Assembly: GCA_964450385.1 (NCBI GenBank)
Contig: CAYVEC010000010.1
Span: 1-64,000, forward strand
Source of the DNA: JAKLFA01 sp964450385
Lineage (GTDB): Bacteria; Omnitrophota; Gorgyraeia; Zapsychrales; JANLHA01
Direction of reading: 5' to 3'
DNA: 64,000 nucleotides
Part shown: piece by piece, positions 34,131 through 42,166 of the stretch
Numbering within the stretch: the stretch's first letter is position 1
How the letters are laid out: every line of letters starts with the position of its first letter
Notes under the pieces: model-generated
Told to the model about the DNA's origin: nothing
The model's input: only the letters and a program-made list of their open reading frames with translations
The model's database searches: none
Position numbers and translations under genes: made by a program

Positions 34131-34238
34131 TCGCGGTGTTCGCCCTGTGTTTTTTGAATATTGAGACAGCGAGAAAATTTTTTGTGATAGAATACACATC
34201 GAGACGGCCGGACATCATAAACCTGTCTCGCGTGGAAT

Positions 34239-34730
34239 ATGACACATAAAAAGCTCATCGTTATCGGCCTCACCTGTATTTTCATCGCGTTTATCTGCGT
34301 CGTCGGGATCCTCTATGTCCTCTTGGGCCATCAGCAGGTCGCGGACCAGAAGGTCGAGGAACTTCAAAACCATGTGACCGTCTTGAACAGCGAGAAGGAA
34401 CAGGCCGAATCGAAGATCCAAGACCTCGCGGCGATCGCGGGGAAGGAGCTCAATCTGACCGTGGATCCTGATACTGTGGCGGATGAGCTTTCTGGAGACC
34501 CCGCTCGTCAGGAAGGCGACCTCTGGATCGACCGCGCCAACGGCTTGTGGGTCATCACCCTGGGGGCGGCCCACCGGATGCAGGAGGGGCAGCGCCTCGT
34601 TGTCTATGACGGCAACAACCGTCAGGGGGTGGCCGTGGTGGAGAAGGTCCTCGATGTGATTTCGTATGTCCAGCCGCTTGAAGATCCGTCCCTCTATACA
34701 AAAGATGTCTATCGTGTCATTTCGTGGTAG
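34239..34730 (+). CDS. Membrane-anchored coiled-coil protein, unknown
   Basis: 163 residues: one N-terminal membrane segment (LIVIGLTCIFIAFICVVGILYVLLG), a coiled coil (VEELQNHVTVLNSEKEQAESKIQDLAAIAG) and a C-terminal beta-rich domain (LWVITLGAAHRMQEGQRLVVYDGNNRQGVAVVEKVLDVISYVQPL). The layout of anchor, coil and small beta domain resembles a miniature MreC-like or efflux-adaptor-like protein facing the periplasm. I do not recognise a family. It is followed 36 bp later by tatA. Confidence 0.75.
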   Translation: MTHKKLIVIGLTCIFIAFICVVGILYVLLGHQQVADQKVEELQNHVTVLNSEKEQAESKIQDLAAIAGKELNLTVDPDTVADELSGDPARQEGDLWIDRANGLWVITLGAAHRMQEGQRLVVYDGNNRQGVAVVEKVLDVISYVQPLEDPSLYTKDVYRVISW

Positions 34731-34766
34731 CGTTATCGATACCGGTATTCAGGAAAGGAGTAGGAT

Positions 34767-34949
34767 ATGGGCCGCTTAGGATGGGGTGAGATCCTGGTTG
34801 TGGCAGTGCTGGTCATTCTTTTGTTCGGCGCAAAGAATTTGCCTAAGATTTTTAAGGCCTGCGGGGAAGGGATCCGGGAATTCAAGAAGGCGATCAAAGA
34901 TGGCACGGACGGAGATTCAGGCGGGTCAGGCGCGGGGAGCGGGATATAA
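34767..34949 (+). CDS. tatA: Twin-arginine translocase subunit TatA/E
   Basis: 60 residues, very short. A single membrane segment (GEILVVAVLVILLFG) is followed by the signature LFGAKNLPKIFKACGEGIREFKKA and a glycine/serine-rich tail. TatA multimerises to form the pore for folded proteins. AGGAG precedes the ATG. tatC follows 14 bp downstream, so this is a minimal TatAC system in the window with no tatB seen. Confidence 0.95.
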   Translation: MGRLGWGEILVVAVLVILLFGAKNLPKIFKACGEGIREFKKAIKDGTDGDSGGSGAGSGI

Positions 34950-34963
34950 CCCGGGATGGCGCG

Positions 34964-35683
34964 ATGGGTGCGATGCCGAGGCGTTCTTACGGGGATCATT
35001 GGGGGGTATTGCAGGGGCGAATCGTGATGTCGTTCGCTGCGTGGGTGGCGTGTGCCGTCGCTGTTTATCCGCTGACGGATGAGGTGCTGGGGTTCATGAT
35101 CCGTCCTGTGGAACGGGTCGTTTTTCTTTATCCTGCCGAGGCCCTCGTCGTGAGGCTTCGATTGGCCGGATGGCTTGGCGCGGCCTTGGCCCTGCCGGTT
35201 GTGATGTATCAGGCATGGTCTTTTGTCGCTGAGGGGCTTCGGCCTGATGAGCGCAAGAACATTGTTACGTGGACCGCGGCTGGAGTGGCGGCTTTTGCCG
35301 TCGGGGCGGTCTTTTCGGCGGGACTTCTTGTCCCTGCCGGGGTTCGTTTTCTCATGGGGTTCGCGTCTGATCGGTTACAGCCCATGATCACGGTGTCCTC
35401 GTATTTTTCGTTCTATTGTTCCTTCGTTTTTTTTACAGGGATTGTTTTTGAGTTTCCAGTCGTCGCCGGGGGGGTGTCGGCCCTCGGACTCGTTCGAAGC
35501 GCTCAGCTGAGGGCGGGCCGGAAGAGCATGATCGTGCTGATTTTTGTCGTCGCGGCCATCTTCACACCGCCGGACGTTGTTTCTCAGATCATGCTGGCCT
35601 TGCCGATGTGGTGCGTTTATGAGATCGGGATCGTGGTTGCGGCCTCGGTCGAGAGACGGCGCCGTTCAAATGTCGAGGCATGA
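34964..35683 (+). CDS. tatC: Twin-arginine translocase subunit TatC
   Basis: 239 residues with six membrane segments. Landmarks are LPVVMYQAWSFVAEGLRPDERKN, FYCSFVFFTGIVFEFPVV and the conserved FTPPDVVSQIMLALPMWCVYEIGI. TatC binds the twin-arginine signal peptide of folded exported proteins. The N-terminal cytoplasmic motif (usually HLxELRxR) is degenerate here (DHWGVLQGRIV). It is in an operon with tatA. Confidence 0.95.
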   Translation: MGAMPRRSYGDHWGVLQGRIVMSFAAWVACAVAVYPLTDEVLGFMIRPVERVVFLYPAEALVVRLRLAGWLGAALALPVVMYQAWSFVAEGLRPDERKNIVTWTAAGVAAFAVGAVFSAGLLVPAGVRFLMGFASDRLQPMITVSSYFSFYCSFVFFTGIVFEFPVVAGGVSALGLVRSAQLRAGRKSMIVLIFVVAAIFTPPDVVSQIMLALPMWCVYEIGIVVAASVERRRRSNVEA

Positions 35684-35715
35684 CGAAAAGGACGGGGGAT
35701 TTCAGAAAAAAGTAT

Positions 35716-35743
35716 TTGGAAAAAAATCAAATCAGGATATAAT
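35716..35743 (+). promoter_or_regulatory. Promoter of the 91-residue lysine-tailed protein gene
   Basis: TTGGAA (35716-35721), 16-base spacer and TATAAT (35738-35743) lie 42 bases upstream of the ATG at 35786. Confidence 0.6.
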
Positions 35744-35785
35744 CATGGTGCACATGGCCATTAAAAGAGATGAGGAGGGATTGTC

Positions 35786-36061
35786 ATGAAAATCGATGAT
35801 TTGAGGGAGCTCTTAAAGAATAAAGAAGTCATCGAGGAAATTAATCGACATCTGTGGATCGAGAGTCAGAAAGCGGGCTACAGTATCGGGATTGAACGGG
35901 CAACGGATGAATGGCTGTCGCTTTATGCCGAGGGATGGATGAAGTATCATATGCCCGAAAAGTTTAAGCAGATGCAGGAGCGCAAGAAGCGCGAGGCGGG
36001 GAAAGAGAAAAAGGCGAAGGCCGCGGTCAAGGCCAAGCCGTCGGAGAAGACAAAGAAGTAA
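35786..36061 (+). CDS. Small protein with lysine-rich tail, unknown
   Basis: 91 residues. A folded-looking N-terminal part (MKIDDLRELLKNKEVIEEIN, HLWIESQKAGYSIGIERATDEWLSLYAEGWMKYH) is followed by a disordered tail from residue about 66 made of K, A and E (KEKKAKAAVKAKPSEKTKK). The tail resembles histone-H1-like or nucleic-acid-binding tails. AGGAGG lies 8 bases before the ATG, and it has its own promoter and a terminator, so it is a real single-gene unit. I do not recognise the family. Confidence 0.8.
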   Translation: MKIDDLRELLKNKEVIEEINRHLWIESQKAGYSIGIERATDEWLSLYAEGWMKYHMPEKFKQMQERKKREAGKEKKAKAAVKAKPSEKTKK

Positions 36062-36084
36062 ACGAGCGGTAGGGGTTGATTTAG

Positions 36085-36118
36085 AAAAGGCGGGTGATGG
36101 ATATCACCTGCCTTTTTT
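36085..36118 (+). terminator. Rho-independent terminator
   Basis: A stem AAAAGGCGGGTGAT / ATCACCTGCCTTTT (one G-U pair) with a GGAT loop is followed by more T residues. It serves the 91-residue protein gene and overlaps the 3' end of the convergent YfhO gene. Confidence 0.8.
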
Positions 36119-38458
36119 CTTTTTTCGGGACGGCAGGTTACGGCGGAAAAACAGGACGATGATGATCGCGGTCGCGGCGGTTGTGGCGAGTCCGAGATAG
36201 AATGACAACGGGTGAAACACGAAGCGCACCGAGTGTCGCCCGGCCGGAAGGAAGACCCCGCGAAGGAGGTGGTCCGCGGGATAGATCTTTTCCCGCCGGC
36301 CATTCACATACACCCGCCATTCTGGGTGATAGGCCTCGCTCAAGATGAGGACGCCGTCATGGTCCATTGAGACCGTGAGGTCAAGCGTATTGGGCGTCTG
36401 GCGCGTGATTCGGGCGGATGACCCATCGATGAGCGGAGCGGCGTTGAGCCGGTCGATGATCGTCGGATCATCGGGTCCTTCGAGTACGGCGAATCCCCGG
36501 AGACGGTCCTGGGCCTGTTCCAGGAGCTGAAAGGTCCTCATCGGATCTGTGGAGAAGGCGGCCCGGTGAACGATAAACGCCCGGGGCATCGGATGCGGCC
36601 GCTCGTAGACCCGGACCTCTCGGTGATAAACCTGTCGGGCGTATTTGTCCGCCGGATCGAAATGCGGGAACGGCCGGATAAAGGCGTCGGTCGCCGGCAG
36701 GATCAGATAATGGACGTTGAGGAGATCGAGAAAGTTCTCTCGGCGCTGAACCGGGATTGTGCGCAAGGCAGGGGACCGAAAGTCATTTCGAAAATGGTCG
36801 CGGATCAAGAGATTGTTAACGAAATCGACAAAACGCTGCGGCGCCATGCAGAGAAAATATCCGAGATCATCAACGCCATAGGCCGAGCCCGCGTTAGGGT
36901 AAAAGGCCCAGTAGTTTCCGTAGCTCCGTACCGGGACCGGTGAGGTCTTTAATAATTCGATATAAGGGATCTTGGGGAACGAATCATATCTTGTGGGCCG
37001 TTCGCGGTGGATATAGGCGACAAGCTCGAACCACAGCAGGGCGATCAGGCAGACTGAGGTCACAACGCGGCCTTGTCGACGGGCTAGGGCGATGATCGTC
37101 AGCCAGGCGATCAGGATCCCGGCGGAAAAAATAACGGCTCGGACGCTCAGCTCCACATGTTGTGCCTGACGGTAGATGAAGAGATGTCCGAGTGCGACCG
37201 CCATGAGGATGGCGCCGAATCCCGCTGCCTGCCAGAGGGCGGGTCGGGGTCGAGCCAAAATGGCGCGAACGCCCATGCCGGCCGCGACCGCGATGCTGAA
37301 GGCCGCAAACGGCGGGGTATGGATCGCGTATCGCGGGAGATTGAAGAGAGGAAGGTATCCGATCCAGTTGATGAAGGCGAGCCCATAGGCCTTGCTGATG
37401 AGCAGAACCGCCATGGCTATAAAGAACAGATTGAGGCGGCGTTTGTGATTTTGGAAAAGGGCGACGGCACTGAGCCCGATCGGGAGGATCCCGAGGTAGC
37501 CGCCCCACCAGCCCGCGAAGACCCATTGGTAGGAGATCGCCTCGCGCTGGAAAAAGTGCGGCAGGGCGAGGGTGATCGCGCGGGCCCGTTGTTCTTCCAT
37601 CATGAGGCCTGTGCCGCCGGGATGGCTGTGCCAGAATTCGGTAAAGAGGTTCCGCAGGAATGGAAAGAGGACCATCGCCGAGAGGCCGATCCCCAGGATA
37701 TATGCGCTGGCGATGGATAGGCCGATGCCGCGAGACGCCTGTCTGGCGTCAGGGAGCGCGAGGAAACGGAAGATGAAGAACGCGGCGCCATAGGCGTTCA
37801 CGAGAAAAATATGTTCAGGATGCCCGCCGAAAAAAGTGAGCCCCACCGCGACGCTGACCCACGCGATCGATCGGGGAGACCGTTCGCGGATGAGGCGTTC
37901 CAGGGCGATGAGCAGGACCGGCAGAACGATATCGACATTAACGGTCCAGTATTGGAGCAGGACCATCGGCCCGCTCAGCATAAAGGCGATCGCTGAGGCG
38001 ACCGACGGGGTTTTGTTAAAGCCCATTGTCCGCATGAACCAGAACGTCAATATTCCGGCGAGGAGGAGGCGGACGAGGATGAGGATGTCCCAGGCGATGA
38101 TCGAAGGGAAGAGATACATGATCCATGTCAGCGGGTAGAACATCGCGGTCTGGATCATCCCGATGAGAGGGTAGCCGCATGCCTGGTGAGGATTCCAGAG
38201 AGGGAGGACGCCTTTCCAGAGCGAGTTCTTGATGAATTGATAGAGGGGCTCTTCGAGGACCGATGAATCGGTCCCGTTGACCGGGATGAACCGCGGGCGG
38301 TTGAATTCCTGACCGTAGACGCCATACGGCATAGCCTGGGCATTCGCCGTCGAGACCTTGAATGTTTTGTTGAGGAAAACGACGTCAAAGAAGGCAATGG
38401 CCAGGAGGACGGCCAGTGCTGTGGGAATAAACCATTTAGAGCGCAGGAACCTGTTCAT
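36104..38458 (-). CDS. YfhO-family polytopic membrane protein (GT-C-like)
   Basis: 784 residues from ATG 38458; the frame is open further upstream, but the first membrane segment starts just after this Met (MNRFLRSKWFIPTALAVLLAIAFF). Twelve or more membrane segments are present. Landmarks of YfhO-like proteins include PLWNPHQACGYPLIGMIQTAMFYPLTW, FGGHPEH, the long extracytoplasmic region before the last segment, and the closing YHPEWRVYVNGRREKIYPADHLLRGVFLPAGRHSVRFVFHP. YfhO is linked to glycosylation of lipoteichoic acid in Firmicutes; in Gram-negatives it is thought to modify surface polymers. The substrate here is unknown. Confidence 0.88.
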   Translation of the reverse strand: MNRFLRSKWFIPTALAVLLAIAFFDVVFLNKTFKVSTANAQAMPYGVYGQEFNRPRFIPVNGTDSSVLEEPLYQFIKNSLWKGVLPLWNPHQACGYPLIGMIQTAMFYPLTWIMYLFPSIIAWDILILVRLLLAGILTFWFMRTMGFNKTPSVASAIAFMLSGPMVLLQYWTVNVDIVLPVLLIALERLIRERSPRSIAWVSVAVGLTFFGGHPEHIFLVNAYGAAFFIFRFLALPDARQASRGIGLSIASAYILGIGLSAMVLFPFLRNLFTEFWHSHPGGTGLMMEEQRARAITLALPHFFQREAISYQWVFAGWWGGYLGILPIGLSAVALFQNHKRRLNLFFIAMAVLLISKAYGLAFINWIGYLPLFNLPRYAIHTPPFAAFSIAVAAGMGVRAILARPRPALWQAAGFGAILMAVALGHLFIYRQAQHVELSVRAVIFSAGILIAWLTIIALARRQGRVVTSVCLIALLWFELVAYIHRERPTRYDSFPKIPYIELLKTSPVPVRSYGNYWAFYPNAGSAYGVDDLGYFLCMAPQRFVDFVNNLLIRDHFRNDFRSPALRTIPVQRRENFLDLLNVHYLILPATDAFIRPFPHFDPADKYARQVYHREVRVYERPHPMPRAFIVHRAAFSTDPMRTFQLLEQAQDRLRGFAVLEGPDDPTIIDRLNAAPLIDGSSARITRQTPNTLDLTVSMDHDGVLILSEAYHPEWRVYVNGRREKIYPADHLLRGVFLPAGRHSVRFVFHPLSFYLGLATTAATAIIIVLFFRRNLPSRKKKKGR

Positions 38459-38468
38459 GGCGAGGATT

Positions 38469-38497
38469 ATTGTAGGGGGAATTCGGGGATTGGGCAA
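38469..38497 (-). promoter_or_regulatory. Promoter of YfhO-like gene, very short leader
   Basis: On the minus strand, TTGCCC (38497-38492), 17-base spacer and TACAAT (38474-38469) are well formed. The -10 box ends only 10 bases before the ATG at 38458, so the transcript would have a leader of about 3-5 bases and no Shine-Dalgarno. Confidence 0.5.
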
Positions 38498-38562
38498 GGA
38501 AAAAGGGAGGGGGATCTGTGGTGCCGCCGGCTCCTTGAGGCGCGGCCGAAGGGGCCGGAACG

Positions 38563-38595
38563 ACAAAGCCCCCGGAGGCATCCGAGGGCTTTGTT
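38563..38595 (-). terminator. Hairpin after the histone-H1-like gene
   Basis: The stem ACAAAGCCC-x-CGGA / TCCG-x-GGGCTTTGT has one mismatch and a four-base loop (read on the plus strand). It lies 22 bp past the stop of the small gene. The T tract on the minus side is short. Confidence 0.6.
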
Positions 38596-38616
38596 AGAAC
38601 TGAGTCGCTGAGAAGC

Positions 38617-38724
38617 TTATCTTTTTTTTGCGACTTTCTTCTTTGCGACTTTCTTCTTTGCAACTTTTTTCTTCACGACTTTTTTTGCTACTTTCTTCTT
38701 AGCAGCTTTCTTCTTGACGACCAT
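38617..38724 (-). CDS. 35-residue histone-H1-like lysine/alanine/valine repeat protein
   Basis: ATG at 38724 reads MVVKKKAAKKKVAKKVVKKK and continues with three copies of VAKKK/R to a TAA at 38617. More than half the residues are lysine; the rest are A and V with one R. This matches the tails of bacterial histone-H1-like proteins (Hc1/Hc2, AlgP type) without a folded domain. AAAGGAGAGAGGCC precedes the ATG, a promoter with 16-base spacer lies upstream, and a hairpin follows. It is a complete gene, not a fragment. It probably binds DNA or RNA through charge; the role is inferred. Synonymous codons are mixed (AAG/AAA, GTC/GTT/GTA, GCA/GCT), which argues for selection on the peptide. Confidence 0.85.
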   Translation of the reverse strand: MVVKKKAAKKKVAKKVVKKKVAKKKVAKKKVAKKR

Positions 38725-38765
38725 GGCCTCTCTCCTTTGTTTTTGTTTTTGCCACTTACGATTTA

Positions 38766-38793
38766 ATAATAACACACTGCCCCACCGATGCAA
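38766..38793 (-). promoter_or_regulatory. Promoter of the histone-H1-like gene
   Basis: On the minus strand, TTGCAT (38793-38788), 16-base spacer and TATTAT (38771-38766) lie 41 bases upstream of the ATG, in an AT-rich intergenic region. Confidence 0.6.
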
Positions 38794-38952
38794 AAATTAT
38801 TTTATTTTTTTTATATATTTTTTAATTTTCTTCACATATTATGAAGGTGGAAAAAGAGACGTTGCCCTGTTGCGTTATCTCTAAAATCTCGTCGAGAAAT
38901 TTAAAAAATAGTACAGATCGTGAAGCGAATGATGCCGGATGGTCATGGATCG

Positions 38953-40068
38953 ATGAGCGGACTTTACATCCACATTCCGTTTTGTCAAAAAAAATGTTTT
39001 TATTGTTCCTTTGTTGTTGCCGTCAACAAAAAAAATTGGATTGATGGGTATCTCGATGCGTTGGCGCGCGAGGCCTCGCGATATCGCGGAAGGCAGTGCG
39101 CGACAGTGTATATCGGAGGAGGCTCGCCATCGTTTTTAAGCGTGGAAGAGTGGGCGCGTCTTGTCATGATCCTTCGTGAGAATTTTTCTTGGGGGCATGG
39201 AGCCGAGGTCTCGGTCGAGTGCAATCCGGAAGACGTCACCCGTGAGAAGGCGCGGGCCTTTGCTGAGGCGGGGGTGACCCGGGTGAGCCTTGGTGCCCAG
39301 ACCTTTGACGACCGAGCGCTTGCGGCCCTGGGTCGGTGCCACGACCGGGCGGCCGCACTTCGCGCGGTCGAGACGCTCCGGACGGCGGGTTTTGAGAATA
39401 TCAACGTGGATCTGATGATCGATATTCCCGGCCAGACGCGGGATGGTCTTGACACTGATATCGCGACCCTCCGATCACTTCAGGTGGAGCATGTGTCGTG
39501 TTATTCCTTGACGGTTGAGCCTGGGAGCCGGTTTTTTGTCCAGGGGGGTCAGCAATCTGGAGACGAAGGCGCGCCTTCTCTATATATAAACGCGGTTGAG
39601 GGGTTGGAGGCCGCGGGCTGGCGGCAATATGAGGTGAGTAATTTTTGTCGGCCCGGGTATGAGTCAAGGCATAACCTGAATTATTGGCAGGGAGGGAATT
39701 ATCTGGGGCTCGGGGTCGGGGCCCATTCTCATGAGGAGGGGCACCGATGGTGGAATATTGTGCCCACCCGAGAGTACATCGCGGCCCTGCGGGACGGCGC
39801 CGCGGTCATTGCGGGTGAGGAGAGGCTCACGGGTTACGCGCGGCTTTGTGAGGCGGTTGTCTTTGGCCTGCGGATGTGTGACGGGATCGATCTGGCGGGG
39901 CTCGGCATGCGTTTTGGGGTGTCGTTAGCCGGCGATGAGAAGGGAGCGATCGAGCGATTTGTTGAGGAGGGGTTCTTGGCACGGGAGGGCGATCGTGTGC
40001 GGACCACGCGCAAGGGCCTTTTGGTCCTTGATGAGATATCATCATCGCTGGTCTCGGTTGGGTCATAA
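38953..40068 (+). CDS. hemW: HemW-like radical SAM protein (heme chaperone)
   Basis: 371 residues from ATG 38953, giving the usual start MSGLYIHIPFCQKKCFYCSF with the CxxxCxxC cluster motif. It continues with VYIGGGSPSFLS, VSVECNPEDVT, RVSLGAQTFDDRALAALGRCH, NVDLMIDIPGQT, YSLTVEPGS, EVSNFCRPGYESRHNLNYW and a C-terminal HemN_C winged helix. It was long annotated as oxygen-independent coproporphyrinogen oxidase, but this subfamily is now regarded as a heme-transfer protein. A longer start at GTG 38920 is possible. The upstream intergenic region (38725-38919) is AT-rich. Confidence 0.93.
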   Translation: MSGLYIHIPFCQKKCFYCSFVVAVNKKNWIDGYLDALAREASRYRGRQCATVYIGGGSPSFLSVEEWARLVMILRENFSWGHGAEVSVECNPEDVTREKARAFAEAGVTRVSLGAQTFDDRALAALGRCHDRAAALRAVETLRTAGFENINVDLMIDIPGQTRDGLDTDIATLRSLQVEHVSCYSLTVEPGSRFFVQGGQQSGDEGAPSLYINAVEGLEAAGWRQYEVSNFCRPGYESRHNLNYWQGGNYLGLGVGAHSHEEGHRWWNIVPTREYIAALRDGAAVIAGEERLTGYARLCEAVVFGLRMCDGIDLAGLGMRFGVSLAGDEKGAIERFVEEGFLAREGDRVRTTRKGLLVLDEISSSLVSVGS

Positions 40069-40084
40069 GAAGGAGCGATGGGAA

Positions 40085-42166
40085 ATGAATACACGGATTG
40101 TTTCAAATGTTCTTAACAGTTTTCACGGCAGAGGGAAAAAGGGCGTATATTTTCTGAGCGTTTTTTTGCTGCTCCTGATGACGGCCGGGGTGACGTTCCA
40201 TAACAGCATTGATAATCCGTTTTGTATTGATGACCACGGGTTGATCTTTGCGGACAAGATGCTGCAGTCATGGAAATATTTAAAGTATTATTTTTTTCCA
40301 GACGCGCAAGGCTTAGTTGGCACATCCCTTAGGGGGTCGTCCTCATATTATCGACCGTTAGCTCATGTTATTCCGGGTATCTGTTCGTGGTTTTTTGAAA
40401 AAAATCCGCGTGGGTATCATTTAATCAACATCATTTTTCTCGCAATGGCAGGGGTCTCGGTCTTTGCCTGTGTGGAGGAATTAACGAAGAAGCGCGGGAT
40501 CGCCTTGATGGCTTCTGTTCTGTTCGTGGCGCATCCGATCAATGGATTGATGGTGAATTATATTACGGCGAGCGTCTTTGCGTTCCAGATCATGTTTATG
40601 TGCTGGGCTATTATTTTTCTTTTGAAGTGGGCAGAAGGGGAGGGGTTGGCGGCATTTGTTTTTACGATCATATCAACGATCGGAGCGATATGGTGTCATG
40701 AAACAGCCGCGGCCCTTCCTATTTATATGTTTGCGGTACTTATGGTTGTTTGCAAATGTCGTTTCATCGAGGCCCTGAAGAGATTATTTCCATTTTTAAT
40801 TTTTTGGGCGGCCTATGTTTTATTCCGAGTTTATGAGGGAAGTCTAGGGGGGAGTGTTTTTGAAAAAATAGGGTGGCATCATATTTCTTTTTTTGAATAT
40901 TTAGCGACATTTGGGCGACTTGTTTTCGGCGTCTTGAAAAATTTAGTGTTTTGCCAAGATGTTGTATTGGGTTGGGCGATTATGCCGGTTAAAGGTGGCG
41001 TTTTATGGTGGGCCTTGTTTTTTATGGGATTTTTTCTTGTTGGTATGTTTGTGCTTCTTTATGCATATTTTAAAAAATACGCATGGGGGCTTTGGGTTTT
41101 CTGGTTTTATATTGGTTTCTTTCCTGTTTTTTTAGGATGTTTGATTGAGCCTCAGAGCGGATTTTTGTTTGAACCCCATTGGATGTTTTTTTCATTTTTA
41201 GGGTTTTTTGTTTTAATCGCGATATTTTTTGAGACCGCTTTTAAACCCAAGGCGATCCGCGTAGGCGCCTTTGTCGCGTTTGTGTTTTATTTGATTGGAA
41301 TGAGTTGGATTTATAACTGGGTATGGGGTGATGAGATCAGATACTGTTCGTTTGCTCAGGTTGTGAGCCCGTCAAAAAAGAGTATGAATTTTCATATTGC
41401 CCGAAGTTCTGATCAACGTGGGACCTCGAAATATTCGGAGAATTATTATGTACGGGAATTGACAGGGACATGGCATGATTGGGATGTTTTTAATAATCTC
41501 GGGTTGTTGGCCTGGGAACAAGGGGATTTGGAGAAGGCAGAGGCCTTGTTTCATAGGTCCCAGGATCTCGGCGGCGGAACTATTATCCCGCTAACTAATT
41601 TAGGCGCGTTATTTAAGGAACGCGGGGACCTTGATAAGGCAATTCATTATTTTGAGCAGGGCATTCAACTTGACGCCTTGGCCTTCGAGGCCCGGCTCGG
41701 TGCCGCGGCGTGCTATGAAGAACAGGGCAGGATTCGGGAGGCGGAGCGATTGCTTCTTGAAGCGCATGGGATCACCCCTCGGGACGTCGCGGTCTTGAGT
41801 GAGCTGACGCACTTTTATCTTCGTCAAAAGAATCTTGAATTAATGGATGTTTATGCGCGGCAATGGGCGAGGCGGTTGTCCTCGGCAGAGGAGTTGGTGC
41901 TCGCCGGGAATGAGCTGGCAGGGGCCTCGAGTTGGGCTAGCGCTAGGATCTTTTATGAGCGGGCCCTTAAACGGCATCCGAAGGATCCGTTGGTGTATCA
42001 GGAGCTCGGCAAGGCGCTTGGGAATTATGGTCAGTTTGATGCGGCGATCCAGGCTTGGCAGGAGGGAAAGAAGTTCTCACAGGATGACACTGCTTTTGAC
42101 CAGCTCATTCGTGAGGCCGACCGATTAAGGCGCGCGTCTGGGGGTGCGGCATTAAATGTTGAGTGA
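40085..42166 (+). CDS. Membrane protein with C-terminal TPRs (PMT/TMTC-like), paralogue
   Basis: 693 residues from ATG 40085 (AAGGAG 8 bases upstream). About eleven membrane segments (residues 20-430) are followed by five or more TPR units from about residue 470 (NNLGLLAWEQGDLEKAEALFHRS, TNLGALFKERGDLDKAIHYFEQG and so on). FVAHPINGLMVNYITASVFAFQIMFMCW corresponds to the HP-x-x-x-x-V-x-x-I loop of the gene at 27865. The membrane half is visibly AT-richer than its neighbours, with T-rich hydrophobic codons, while the TPR half is GC-rich like the chromosome. It starts 17 bp after hemW. Its last 15 bases overlap the convergent polyprenyl synthase gene. It is a probable surface-glycan transferase. 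Confidence 0.8.
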   Translation: MNTRIVSNVLNSFHGRGKKGVYFLSVFLLLLMTAGVTFHNSIDNPFCIDDHGLIFADKMLQSWKYLKYYFFPDAQGLVGTSLRGSSSYYRPLAHVIPGICSWFFEKNPRGYHLINIIFLAMAGVSVFACVEELTKKRGIALMASVLFVAHPINGLMVNYITASVFAFQIMFMCWAIIFLLKWAEGEGLAAFVFTIISTIGAIWCHETAAALPIYMFAVLMVVCKCRFIEALKRLFPFLIFWAAYVLFRVYEGSLGGSVFEKIGWHHISFFEYLATFGRLVFGVLKNLVFCQDVVLGWAIMPVKGGVLWWALFFMGFFLVGMFVLLYAYFKKYAWGLWVFWFYIGFFPVFLGCLIEPQSGFLFEPHWMFFSFLGFFVLIAIFFETAFKPKAIRVGAFVAFVFYLIGMSWIYNWVWGDEIRYCSFAQVVSPSKKSMNFHIARSSDQRGTSKYSENYYVRELTGTWHDWDVFNNLGLLAWEQGDLEKAEALFHRSQDLGGGTIIPLTNLGALFKERGDLDKAIHYFEQGIQLDALAFEARLGAAACYEEQGRIREAERLLLEAHGITPRDVAVLSELTHFYLRQKNLELMDVYARQWARRLSSAEELVLAGNELAGASSWASARIFYERALKRHPKDPLVYQELGKALGNYGQFDAAIQAWQEGKKFSQDDTAFDQLIREADRLRRASGGAALNVE

